From Aurifilum marmelostoma (lineage: Eukaryota > Ascomycota > Sordariomycetes > Diaporthales > Cryphonectriaceae), in NCBI GenBank assembly GCA_027559495.1, contig JAMXSV010000029.1, forward strand, positions 372,001 to 436,000: 64,000 nt of DNA. The letters are read 5' to 3'. Positions 21,417 through 32,605 of the stretch are shown here, in pieces (the first letter of the stretch is position 1; every line of letters starts with the position of its first letter). Below the pieces are notes generated by a model. It made no database searches and was not told the origin of the DNA. It saw only the letters and a list, made by a program, of their open reading frames with translations. A program made the translations under genes and the position numbers.

Positions 21417-24105
21417 ATGGAAACTGCCAAGCTCTGCCAGGCCTGCAGCCAGATCGAATTCTCGGCCCTCGCGACCCCGACCCTGGCCGATGTTCACAGA
21501 GCCCAGCGGGATATCAGGAATGGCATTGGTTTCTGGCCCCGCGTCCTCCCAGACGGGACCTGGAAAGGACCAGGAGAGCCACCAGTCGCCAGAAAGGTGA
21601 ACCTTGGCTCCCTCGAGCGCATCCAGCGCGACTCGGCAAAGTGTGAGCTGTGCGCCGTCATCATCGATGTCGTCCGCCAGCAGGGTGGCTACTATGCCCC
21701 AAATTCCCGCCTGCCCACGGGCGATGAGGTGCACTTCTGGGCAGATCCCACGTCTCACTATGGACATATCACGGATTCTGCCGAGGACATAGAGTCGAGC
21801 TGGAACGATGCGTACTTCAAGATGCGGCGCCTGGCGATTACGGCCTCCAGGTCCGACACGGAGACGTCTCTCGCGTACTTCGACCATGTTGTCCAGCCCT
21901 GCAGGGTAGGAGCCTCCAAAGTGCTTGATATCGAGACGCAACCTACAGAGGAAGACGACATGTTGTTTCTTGGGAGAATGCGTCCGCCAACGCTCAACAT
22001 GGACCTTCCCCGGCGCTGGGTGCACTTGTGCGAGACAACCCACGAGATAAGCTGCTATCGTCGTGGGACAGAGTCTGAGCATATCACAGGGTGAGGTTAT
22101 AATGCGACGTATTCCTCTATGTTTCATATGTCCTTTGTCCTCCATGAGCCTCGGTGAAAGAGAAAGCCTAATTCGCATTCTGCAGCGCATTCCGCATCCG
22201 GTTCATCGATGTGAACAACATGTGTATCCGACTCGTTGACGAATACGACCCGTCCGACCCAGACATGGCTTACACTGCACTGAGCTACGTCTGGGGACAG
22301 AAGCAGAAGCTCATGCTCTCCGCGGAGATCGAACCAAAACTCAAAGAACATGGCTCCATCCGTGACGATGATCTCCCCAGGACAGTCTCTGACGCTATCA
22401 CGGTGACCAGACTGTTGGGTCTGCGCTTCCTCTGGGTGGACGCAATTTGCATTATGCAGGCCAAAACCAAAGTTGATCTTGATGACAGAGCGGAGCAGAT
22501 TGGAAATAGTAGGTGACTTCTGCAAGAATCTCTCTGCTGTTCTAAATTCACAATCATGTGCTGGTAAATCTATTGCAAACCAAGACAAAACCACTGACAC
22601 ACATGTCTCAGTGGCCAACATCTACAGGTCGGCTTTCCTCACCATCGTCGCCGCTTTCGGTGATGATGCAGACGCCGGCCTCGCTGGACTTCGGCCAGGC
22701 ACGAGATCTTATCAACAAAGAGAGGTTGTAGTCATACCACCCAACCCTGAGAAGGGCTCGCCCGGGCTGTCCCTGCTCACCACGTGCAAAGCCATCCCGA
22801 AATACTTTGGCGAGTTCTTCAATCGTCGGGACGAGGATGCCGACATCAGCACGTGGAACACCCGCGGCTGGACGCTGCAGGAGCGGGCCCTGTCGCGGCG
22901 AAACCTAATTTTCACTCGGGAACAGGTCCTCTGGGCCTGCGATGGCGCCTACTTCTGCGAAGAGACCGCCCTGGAGCACCCTATCCCGCCCGCCGGGTCG
23001 TCCGAGCTGCGCACGCCGATCCGCTTCGAGCTGTTCAAGGGGCTTCAGCTGCACGCCACCAACCTGCGGAGCCTGGACGGCAAGATGGCGCGCATCGCCA
23101 GCTCGTCCAAGAAGTTCTGGGACAAGTACAGGCTGCTGGTCCAGCACTTCTCGATGCGCAAGCTCAGCTTCCCGGGCGACGTCCACGACGCCTTCCTCGG
23201 CATCATGGTGGCCATGCAGCGGATCCGCGACGAGACGTTCCACTGGGGCCACCCGCGCTCGCGCTTCGAGCTGTCTCTGTCGTGGTCCTCTTTCCACACC
23301 CCGACGCGGCGGGTCGCCAAGAGCACCTTGCCCATGACCTCGCTGAAGACGAACATTGAGTTCCCGACCTGGTCCTGGATGGGCTGGGAAGGAGAGGCAA
23401 GCGTATCAGTCAGCGATGAGAGACTTGAGACGTAAGACAAATCACCTCATCCTCCCCCCCACCAAAGTTCCGAATTACTCTTCTTTTTCTGACCCAGTAC
23501 CCAGCGAGTACCCTGTCATTTCCTGTTTCATCCACAAGAGTGATCCCCTGAGACTCGAGATGATCAACGGGACCCAAGTCAACGAGAGCGTTCTCAAGCC
23601 ATCGACACCTTCCCGCAACATCCCTTGGCTAGAGAACGACAATATACGCAGCGAGGTCACTCTCGAGCATGTCAGTCGTCACCTGCCGGCCATCGCAGAC
23701 GTGCTGCGGGCTCGGACGCTCCCCGACGAGCATCTGATCTTCTTCTGGGCAAGCACAGCATGTTTCGACGTACCTCTCGGAACCGAGGAGAAACCAGACG
23801 AAGCAATGTCTGCCGGAAATGTGGCTGCCAAGCGGCCCATCATCAGAGACGCCAACGGCCTCGAGGTCGGCCAGGGCGCCTTCATGAGTGCGGATGTATG
23901 GAAGGAATTCAGCGACTCGAAGGGCCGAGCCGAGTTCGTGGCCGTGGCGAGGCGGCAGATCTTGGACCTTGACCTGCCCGCTATTGTCATTGCCCTGCAG
24001 ATCAGGTGGGTAGACGGCAAGGCAAGAAGGGTCAATTATGCGGAAATTGAGGAGGCTGCGTGGTTGGAGGCAGACCCAAAGTGGAAGTTGATTGCCCTGC
24101 AGTGA
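21417..24105 (+). CDS. HET-domain (heterokaryon incompatibility) protein
   Basis: HET proteins mediate allorecognition and related cell-death or immune-like responses in filamentous ascomycetes. Exons 21417-22090, 22186-22508, 22612-23431 and 23505-24105 join with GT..AG introns in phase, giving 805 residues. The N-terminus carries paired cysteines (LCQACSQI, CELCAVI). The HET domain at about residues 245-400 shows YTALSYVWGQ, LPRTVSDAITVTRLLGLRFLWVDAICI and MANIYRSAFLTIVAA. WNTRGWTLQERALSRRNLIFT closes it. The C-terminal half is less conserved, with PTWSWMGWEG, common in long HET proteins. No NACHT, WD40 or TPR module is attached. It sits next to a tRNA gene rather than a recognisable partner gene. 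ATG at 21417 was chosen over upstream in-frame starts because similarity-like sequence begins there. Confidence 0.9.
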
Positions 24106-24551
24106 TGAAAAGTCTGAGAGGACTTTCTGAGTATCCCGGCTGCGCTGTTCGCAACTCTATCACAGTGCAGAGTGACACTTGGGAGAGCAGAGATAGTCAA
24201 TATCATCCTCACAGTCGTTTTTGAGGCTCCAATTAGTGCATCATCCATCCATCTGATAGGCTCTCTTGTTTCACCGACCCCGAGTCCAGTCATCATCTGC
24301 TACATAAACGTAAAGGAATGAGAGAAGTCAAGATCTAAACATGGAATCACTCAGAGAAAGGGAGTAGAGTAATACAATAACAATAATCATGCATAGCTCG
24401 TATCATTACCCCTATGTCCTCTGTCACATCTTTCGAAAAAAGACCAAAAGAAAAAGAAAAAAGGTACACTTGGGTATCAGTAATACAACGTCGGGTACAC
24501 ACGTTGACTTTCACACACAAAACAGCAGACTTCCTTCCCCTACACTCGTAA
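24106..24551. other. Convergent 3' spacer
   Basis: 446 bp between the HET stop and the surface-protein stop; only 3' UTR-like sequence seen. Confidence 0.5.
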
Positions 24552-25150
24552 TTACATGAGCGCAGCCACCACGACAGGCGCAGCAGCCACCACTCCAAGG
24601 ACCCAGGTACCGAATCCCATGCCCAGCGCGTCCACGCCGGCCGCAGACGTCGCGGCGCTCGATTCCGAGCTGCTGCTGCTGCTCGTGGAGCTGGTCTCCT
24701 TGGTCGTGCCCGAGGCGCCGGCACTGCCCGACTTGGAGGTGCTCTGCGACCCCGACGCCCCGTTCGCGGCACTGCCGTCCGCCGTTGCGGTCGTCGAGTT
24801 CGTGGCGCTGGCGTCTGTCCCCGTGGCGCTGGCGCCCGTCTCGGTCACTGTCGACTTGTCCTTTGTGGAGGTGGAGGTGCTGGTGGTGGTGTCCGAGTCG
24901 CCGGTGGCCGTGGCCGTGGCCGTGGCCTGCGCGTCGTTGCACTTGTTGCCACTGACTCCGATGGTCGTGCAGAAGGTTGTGCCGCTGGCTTCCATGCTCG
25001 CCTCTGCGGCGCTCAGCTTGGAGGAGTAGTCGGAGTCCGTGAAGGGGATCAGGGTCGCGCAGGACAGCGGGGTTGAGGTTGTCGTGGTGGTGGTCTGGCG
25101 GGAGAGATTAGCACGTTAGATAAAGATGTTATTATGTATGTATGCTATAC

Positions 25151-25182
<32 letters not shown>

Positions 25183-25423
25183 ATATAAAAGTGGGTGGGG
25201 TTAGAAGCACAAAAAGACATACCGGTCCTTCGCAAATCGGCCAGCCTTCGCAGACTGAAAGGTACACTGGGGCAAGAGTACCGGCAACACAGCACCCCGA
25301 AACCGTCTGATCGGCGTGCATAACACCAGGACAACTTGTGGAGCCTGCGCGGCCCTGCAGGTCTGCTGCATTCACGGCAATCGCCGCAGAGAAGGCGAGG
25401 AGGCAGGAAGAAAGGCGAGGCAT
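24552..25423 (-). CDS. Secreted Ser/Thr-rich, probably GPI-anchored surface protein
   Basis: No recognised catalytic family. Exon 1 25223-25423 and exon 2 24552-25094 are separated by a 128-nt intron (GTATGT..CGCCAG), giving 247 residues. Residues 1-19 form a signal peptide (CLLAFSAAIAVNAA). The next ~110 residues contain eight or so cysteines (STSCPGVMHADQ, SGCCVAGTL, VCEGWPICEGP, LSCATL, TFCTTIGVSGNKC), suggesting a small disulfide domain. A long Ala/Ser/Thr stalk follows and the protein ends in a hydrophobic tail (FGTWVLGVVAAAPVVVAALM) typical of GPI attachment. Expected at the cell wall or plasma membrane. The intron includes a (TA)n microsatellite at about 25150-25187. CFEM is not matched. 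Confidence 0.8.
25150..25187. repeat. (TA)n/(TATG)n microsatellite within an intron
   Basis: Alternating TA with a few TATG units occupies about one third of the intron of the Ser/Thr-rich surface-protein gene. Read directly from sequence. Confidence 0.9.
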
Positions 25424-28287
25424 GGTGAAGTGATGAGTGGTAATAGTGAGAACTGTACGGGAATGCAGTGAGAATGCTCGTGGGGAGAACGAGAAAAAAA
25501 AAAGATAAAGTCGGAATGAGTTGACAATCTGCCACAAACTTGCTGTCTGTTGCTGCTACTTTTGTCTTTGATCGGCTGATGGCATATAAGAACCCAAACG
25601 AGGACCTCGATATAGAGCGGCGGCAGTCCAATTTTATATCTCGGGCGAGGCTGACCTCTCTCAAGATGTAAGCTGCGTCAAGGGCCTGCTCTTGTTGGCC
25701 CATACATACAGGCCTCCACTCAGCTGATGTTGTAAGCCGCCTGGTTGAGCCGGTTGGCTGTTTAAATAAGTTGCATCAGCAGCCTGAATCCTGAATATGC
25801 AGGGTATATTTTTCTCTAAAAAGGGACTGTCAGCAGCACGCACTGCACGTAGATCGCCGCATCCGGCACAGGTAGTACAGCAGTAGTAATGTTACTGGAA
25901 ATGAGATATAATTACCACAGAATAGTGCCTAACACTTTCACCACATTCTGGACTTTTTGACAAGCCCACTTTTGGATCTCAAACCTGGCGCCAACAGCGC
26001 CCTACTTTACCTAATTAATATGCATATGTTCAAAGTCTTTTCCTAAATCCCGATGAGGCCGGTTCGGGGCCAGGACCCTCATACTCGCGGGCCTGGGCTG
26101 AGCTTTGAAACATTGGCATCCCCTCTAGCTCCAGCTCAGGCCTTTGGTCTCTCGGAGCCTCAGGTCAAGCATTCATCTTGGCAGGCCGTTCCCAGACGCA
26201 CAGCCATAATCTGGGCACAGTTCTTCTTTTCGACGAGTGAAGTCAGGGACCATTTTCAATCGCGAGAGGTCCTTTTTACCAAGACTTACAAGTTTTTCTT
26301 TTGGAGCTGGTATTTGCTTGCCCCATGTGTGGAGCAAGAACAGACATGTAAGACCAACACATTCCTTGACAAGGACAATACAAAGCCACCCCCATCAAAG
26401 TCAAGGACATGCTGAGGGGTGTGTTTTGATTGTTGTGTATATATTTTGTCATCCAACCAGCCACTTGTCTCCAGCTGAAAAGAAAAAAAAAAGTAAGGGA
26501 AAAAACCAAAAAATTTTGTAAAGACCCAACCAACAATGACCGCCAACTCCCACCGCTTGGCAGACATCCTCCTTGCTGCCTCATGTGCCTATAATCTCAT
26601 GTGCCTATAATGGTGACCAAATGTGACCTGCCCTAGCCCGACTCATCATCCTTCAGCAACCAAGCATTCTGTTGGTAGTATCAACCAAGCCTTTCCGCGC
26701 CCCCCCCCCCCTTCCCCAGCACCCCAAACGACCGCTCTCCTTGTTCTCACCGGATGTATCTCAATCCTGTGCGGCCGCTGCAACTCGCCAATGGAGATCG
26801 ATACCGATGTATCTTCAGACGGCCATCACAAGCCGGGAGGGGTGAGATATTGTGTACACCGATATCATTCTGATCGGCGAGCAAGCTCACTTAGATTACC
26901 ATGCAATGAGGTTTAAATTAGTGGCTTAGTGGCTCAATCTCCTCAGTCCAACCAAGTTGCTTTGTCTGTTCCTCAGGGGCGCAGGCCCATCCTACTTGGA
27001 TTTCTGTTGGAGATCCATCACAGGCAAGAACAAGAGGCATGTTTCCCGCGTGGACCTTGAATAACCTCATGTCCGAGTGGGCTTATGATGGCGCTACCTT
27101 CGCTGTTGGGAAGATGTTGCAGTTTGATACAGTCCCTGTGAATTATTGGTCCTGGCAGCACAGCCTGGAGGCAGGGAAAGGAAGGGGGCAAGGTGGGGGC
27201 ATGGTTGTATGCGTAAGAGATGCAGTTGAGATGTTATGTGCGGCCCCGTCCGCCTCGCAGTGTGGCCAGTTACCCTCCTGGCTTCGCGTCCTGGTGATTG
27301 AGCGTGAAGGGTCGACAGTTCCAACCAGGGCCTTGGGGTCGCGGCTCTGTCCAGTCAGCAGTCGTGGTGAGGCCATCACTAACTACCTTGAATAGTTGAG
27401 TGCTCATCAAGGTGGTCTGGCAAATCTATTGTGTGATTATGGAGGCATTCGCTTTCTTTTCTCCTCTCCCTCCTCTTTTGTCCATGCTGTCTTACTTTGG
27501 CTTTTTTTTTATTCCCCCCCCCCTTCTTTCTCTTTTTCCCTTTGATTTTCTTGTTTCTTGAATCCACCATGTATTGTAGTTCAAGCATAAACATGTGGAG
27601 TAAAGTGAGAAATCTATAATTTATTCTAACCGATGCCGGAGTATACCATATTGACCAAGTTATAATATATTGTACGAGACTGCTCGTTGTTATATCTTGT
27701 TTTAACACTAATTACAAGCAGGTTCACGGGGCACTGCAGGTCACAGTGAACAGTACTTGTGACTCGTGAGTGAACACCAATCAGTGTCTCTGTACAGGCT
27801 CTAGTGGGGGAATATTACTGGCACTTGCTTCTATAGATAACAGCATTGACATTCATGACCTCGAGAGCGGATGGAGAGCCATACTGCCGATCACCGGTAG
27901 ATTCAAGTCTGGCATTTCATGTGGCTACGTGACAATGGTATGAGAATGATTAATAGCTCAAATCAGGACGATCAAGGAATGCGAGGCTGGTATTAATCAC
28001 TTGCCATGCACACAGTTCACACTCCCAACCCAGCCGGCCACAACTATGCTGCAAAGCGCAGCACATGATGTGTTGGCGACCTGGGCGTGATCATTGCTAG
28101 TGCAGCAAGGCAGTCATCACAGCTCAGGCTCTCTATACTCAGGAGGCACCGTCATTGTTGAAATCGCACCTGCCAGTGGCGCGGTTTATACATCTCAGAT
28201 AGTACAATGATTTTGGTGTCATTTTATTTTCCCTTGACCCTCGACATGGCCCATCTACAGCCACTCGAGAGCCCCTTCTCAGCCCGC
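25424..28287. other. Gene-poor 2.9-kb intergenic region
   Basis: Upstream of the surface-protein gene and downstream of the uS2m gene. Short ORFs are present, none with recognisable motifs or adequate splice structure. Homopolymers include C10 near 26701. Nothing else I can support. Confidence 0.45.
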
Positions 28288-29733
28288 TCACAGCCGAAGC
28301 TGCTCCATGACGGCGCTAACAGCACTATCATCACCCTGAACACCCTCAAACTCACCCTTGACAGCCCGCTCGCCCTCCGGGTCCTTCCCTTCCGCCTCCG
28401 CCTTCTTCAGCTTGGCCACCTTGTCCTGCCGTATCCACCTTGCAATGTCGGCCGGGTTCCTCCACGTGCAGACGCCCCTGTTGGCGTCGGCGAGGCGCCT
28501 CTTCTGCCCGCGCTCGCCCGCCCGGCCCAGCACACCAGCGATGACGCTGACGGATCTCAGACTGTGACGGGGCATGTTAGCAAGCAAGTGACCACGCCCC
28601 CACCTCCCTTGCCAGGAACGTAGAGAGAGGAGTTGGCAAAAAAAAAAAAAAAAAAAAAAGTAAAAAGACAACTCACCTGTCGTCGTTTCCTGGAATGGTG
28701 TAGGTGACCTGCGTGGGGTCGGCATTCGTATCGATCAGGCCGATGGTGGGGATGTTCTCCTGGGCGCACTCGTGCAGCAGGGTGTAGTTCTCGAGCGGGT
28801 TCAGGACGACGACCAGCTCGGGCATGAGCGGGCGCCTCTCGATGAGGTGCCTCTCGAAGCCGGGCAGCTTCTGGTCGCGCTCGTCGACGACCTTGAGCTC
28901 CTCGCGGCCGAGGATCTGGTCGCGGTTGGTGATGGTGCCGGGCACCCACTTGGAGAACAGGTGGCAGGCGCCGGCGAGCTCGGCGGCGCGGGCGGTTACC
29001 TCCATCTGGCCCTTGCGGTTGCCGACGAACAGCATCAGGCCGCCCAGGTAGGCGACCTCCTCGACGACGCGGGCGGCGCGGCGCAGGGAGGCGGCGATCT
29101 CCTCGAGCGAGATGATGTGGATGCCCGAGCGCACGCCGTAGATGTAGCGCTGGTTGGCCGGGTTCCACAGCGAGGCGTGGTGGCCCATGTGGCACTGCGC
29201 CGCCATCAGCAGCTCCAGCGTCACCTCCTCGGGCCGCGGCGGGTCCTGCAGGAGGCCCGAGGGGTTGAACCGCCGGTCGACGTCGGAGCCGAGCTTTCCG
29301 ATCTTCTCCTGGACGGCCTGGCGCCGCCGGAAGTTGTCGGCGATGCTCTTGTCGACCCGGACGCGCCGCTGGCGGTTCCAGAGGGCCATGGGCGAGGCAG
29401 TGGGCACCTGCCAGAGGGGCGCCGCGGCGGCTGGGTCGGTGGTGGCTTCGGCGGCCAGTGTGGAGGAGGAGGAGGGGTCTGTTGGGTCGGCGGATTGGTC
29501 TGGTAGAGGAGGAGAAGGCTCAGCATAGGCTGTTGGGTGGGGTGGTTGGCGTCCATCTGTCGAGAGGGCGCGGAGGCTGCATGGTGATGCTTTGGAAGGT
29601 GCTGCGAGGACCTGGCGGCCTGGCCATTGGCAGGAAAGTCAGTTATTTGCTCTATAGGCAGGACCAATTCTGTGAGGAGTACTAAGAAAAGGGGGCTCTT
29701 ACCATGCCGCAGGGCTGAGCTTCTTAATATCAT
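28288..29733 (-). CDS. MRP4: Mitochondrial small ribosomal subunit protein uS2m (Mrp4)
   Basis: Nuclear-encoded homologue of bacterial RpsB. Exon 1 (29703-29733) is only 31 nt; exon 2 is 28677-29619 and exon 3 28288-28561; all junctions are in phase, giving 415 residues. The first about 100 residues are a presequence rich in Arg/Ser/Ala/Pro (MILRSSALRHGRQVLAAP) suited to mitochondrial import. The uS2 core shows CHMGHHASLWNPANQRYIYG, GIHIISLEEIAASLRRAA, GLMLFVGNRKGQ and the signature-like PELVVVLNPLENYTLLHECAQ with IPTIGLIDTNADP. Fungal forms have such extensions at both ends. The second intron holds an A22 tract (28638-28659). The tiny first exon was accepted because the donor, acceptor and presequence all agree. 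Confidence 0.93.
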
Positions 29734-30178
29734 GTTGGGCTGCTGGGGCCTCACGCTGGTGGTGAAGCTTGCAGGACACAGACGAAAACGTGATGCTCAA
29801 AGTCGCATCACTTTTCGGCGCGCTCAATTCGAAAACTACTTTCTGACCCAGCAAGGCCTGACCCGCGGTAGGTTGAGTTTTGGATGCTGTGATTGGCCGG
29901 AGCGCTTAGAGGGTGGATCCGCTGGGATCAACCCATGAGACTGACGACTTGCACCTCTGAATCAACGCACGAGATTGATGGCATTTGATGAAGAGCATCA
30001 AGATGTGAGCACAGAGGGCCCAAAAAGCTGAAATTCATGTGAGGTGACGAATGAATCTTCTTCTTTACCGAAACAGAATTTCTTCCCCCGAATACGGATA
30101 GTTTCAACGCTTGAAGCCATCAAAACATCCCAGACGTCCTTCTGCCACACTCCCTCCCTCCCTCCTCACCTACACAAG
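29734..30178. other. Divergent promoter between uS2m and a small plus-strand gene
   Basis: 445 bp. A gene pair facing away from each other shares this region; no further element recognised. Confidence 0.45.
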
Positions 30179-30538
30179 ATGGTACGTCTTCCTCTCTGCC
30201 TCTTATATACAGATATGAAATCATCACATCCACCCCACACATCATACTAACTAACAAACGCTCTCTCGTTCTACCTGGGACAGGCCAACTTTCCCAACCT
30301 AAGAAGGCTCTTCATTGAAGCCAGGACCGACGACGAGGAGAGGGAGGTCTCACGCAAAGCTGTTCGTCATTTACCCTTCGTCCTCTCTCTGTTTTACCTG
30401 AACCCTTCTCCAGGTAACATCCGAGATACATATATTAGCTCAAGACTGACCTGCCATGTAGTTCTACAACGTGGTGCTGTTTATGGGCTCCGTCGCAGTC
30501 TTCAGCCTGATCGCACAGAGGATGAATGCCACAAAATG
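30179..30538 (+). CDS. Small three-exon microprotein with hydrophobic C-terminus, structure partly unresolved
   Basis: ATG at 30179 is followed at once by an intron (30182-30283), then exon 2 from 30284 encoding a basic/acidic stretch (ANFPNLRRLFIEARTDDEE). The last exon ends with MGSVAVFSLIAQRMNATK and TGA at 30536-30538. The single-codon first exon in a polypyrimidine-ACAAG-ATG context and the short tail-hydrophobic product resemble small mitochondrial membrane proteins, but I do not recognise the family. Acceptor TAG at 30459-30461 is clear. The donor is not: GTTCGT at 30362 gives the wrong phase, whereas GTCATT at 30366 keeps the final frame, so about 53 residues result. A single-base deletion near 30480 could also explain it. 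Confidence 0.4.
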
Positions 30539-30801
30539 AAATGGGAAAAAGGAGATAGGACGACATGTAGAGAGACCAGAGGGATCCAAAAATCGCTTCG
30601 TCCTTGTATTATTCATAATCATGCTGTACGTCAATGCAACGCTTGGGCTATGGCATACGACGGCCGAGATGGGAACCAAAGCAGACACAGCGGAATGCTC
30701 GTGCCCGTCCCTTCACCTCACCAGGTTTCCATAGCTTTCAATGGAATAATCAGTCAATGTGAGCTGATCAAGACACACGTCCCATCATCACAGTGACCTC
30801 G

Positions 30802-32605
30802 TCAGTCAGAGTCGCTCTCGTCGTCTCCCAGGAACGCCAGCTCAGGCCTGGGGTTCCTCCGTCGCGCCCCGCCCTTGGGCACATCACTGTCCTCATCCTC
30901 ATCACCATCGGCCCCATCATTACCAGACTTTGTCCTCGCCTTTTTCTTTCCCTCCCCGTCACCGCCCTCAGCCTCGGCGTCATCACCGTCGTCGTCGTCG
31001 TCGTCGTCGTCGTCATCACTCTCCTCCTTCAGGTTCTTCCTGGGCGCCGCCCCTCGCCGGCCCCTACCCGTGCTGCCCCAGAGATCATTCATCTCGTTCA
31101 CGGCCTCCAGCTCCTTAGCAAGCTCCCTCCGCTCCTTGATCTCCCTGGCCTTGGCCTCGCTGAACCGCCCGTCCATCCCGACGTCCCGCAGCATGTCGCG
31201 CAGGTGCCGCACCTTGGCCCGCGAGTCGCCGCCGTACTTCTTGAGCTCGATGCCCCAGATCTTGCGGACGCCGCACTTGACCAGCTGCCCCTGCAGCTTC
31301 TTGATCTCCGCGTCGTCAGGCGACAGCTCCTCTGCGGGCGCCTTGCGTCCCTTGGTGGCGCCTGCCGTCTTCTTGGCCGCGGGTTCCTTGGATTTGCGCT
31401 TAGTCTTTGCTGGAGGCTCGTCGTCGACCACCGAGGACAGGTCGCTAGAACCGTCGTCGTCTTTGTTGGTACGGGCGGGTGGAGGCTCGCTCGACTTGCG
31501 TTTCTTCCTGGGCGGAGGCTCGTCGTCAATGACAGAGGATAGGGAACTGCTATCGTCACCTTTGTCTTTGACGGCTATGATGGAACCGGCCGCTTCAATG
31601 GTACCACCAGGTGCATCCTCGAGTGATGATTCTTTCTTGTCGGCTTCAGGGCCTTTCTCGCCATCGTCATCCAGCTCTGCTGCGTTGCTCTTGCCCCCTT
31701 GAGGCCTCGCTTTCTTCGCTTTAGGCTCTAAAGCCTCAGGCGCATCATCGTCTCCCTTCTCTTCGTCGTCAGAAGCAACTTTGCGCTTGCGGCCGCGTGC
31801 CGCCAGCTTCGTCTGTTTCTGCTGCTGCTGCTGCGAATTCTTCTTCTTGGGCTTCGCCTCTTCTTCCGAATAGTCCTCCTCGTCCGGGCTCGGCTCGCTC
31901 AATTCACTTAGTTCAGACTCGTCAGATGTATCCTCCTGCTTCTTCTTCGTCTTCTTCTGCTGTTTTCTCTTCGGCGCCGTCTTCTTGGGAGGAGCAGCCT
32001 TGGCGCCATTCTTCTTCTGCTGCTGCTTCTTCTTTGGCTTCACCTCCTCTTCCGAATAGGCGTCTTCCTCCTCCTCCTCCTCCTCGGAACTCAGCTCGCT
32101 CAGCTCCGACTCGTCCGTCTCGTCCTTTGGTTTCGGTTGCTGCTTCTTCTTCGGCGCAGCTTTCTTCGGCGGCGGCGCGGTCTTCGTCTTCTGTGGTGCA
32201 GCCTTTGCACCATTCTTCCCCCGTCCTTTCTTGGTCTTGTTCACACCATCTCCGCCCTCCCCGGGAGGCGTAATCTGCGAAGACGCAGCGCCATCGTTCT
32301 CAGCCGCCATGAGTTCGTCCTATATATATTCCAATCACATAGCTCATCAGCTCCTTGTTCCCTCCTTCGAAAATACCACATCGCTCTAGGTCAAAAAAGA
32401 AAGAAAGAAAACTTACCACTATCCCCTTGATAATGTCCTTCGACCTCCCCTTCCACTCGGCCGACCCAAAGAACCCGCTCTCCAGCCCGTTCGCCGCCTC
32501 CGCCTTCTTGCGCACGTTATTCACAGAAAGCTCGTCCCTGTCCGGACCCGAGAAGACGTCGCGCACCGTCTGCACCAGCAGGGCCTCGAGAGCCGTGTCG
32601 TCCAT
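30802..32605 (-). CDS. HIRIP3-like acidic/basic nuclear protein with DEK-C-like N-terminus
   Basis: Probably a chromatin-associated histone chaperone-like factor. Exon 1 is 32417-32605 (63 codons), the intron 32320-32416, exon 2 30802-32319; 568 residues. Residues 1-60 form a helical module (TVRDVFSGPDRDELSVNNVR) resembling the DEK-C/HIRIP3 N-terminal fold. The middle 280 residues alternate Lys-rich and Glu/Asp/Ser-rich repeats with several DESELSELS copies. A conserved C-terminal block (KKLQGQLVKCGVRKIWG, RHLRDMLRDVGMDGRFSEAK, REIKERRELAKELEAV) resembles the HIRIP3 C-terminal domain. An acidic Asp run follows, encoded by a GTC trinucleotide tract on the plus strand (about 30985-31015). Similarity is by motif pattern only; a generic transcriptional regulator annotation is the alternative. 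The Hpc2 gene lies immediately upstream on the same strand. Confidence 0.65.

Noticed and set aside
30860..32310. CRISPR-like or satellite array in the repetitive HIRIP3-like region
   Set aside because: Repeats are codon-level (Lys and Glu/Asp/Ser tracts) within one open frame, not spaced direct repeats.
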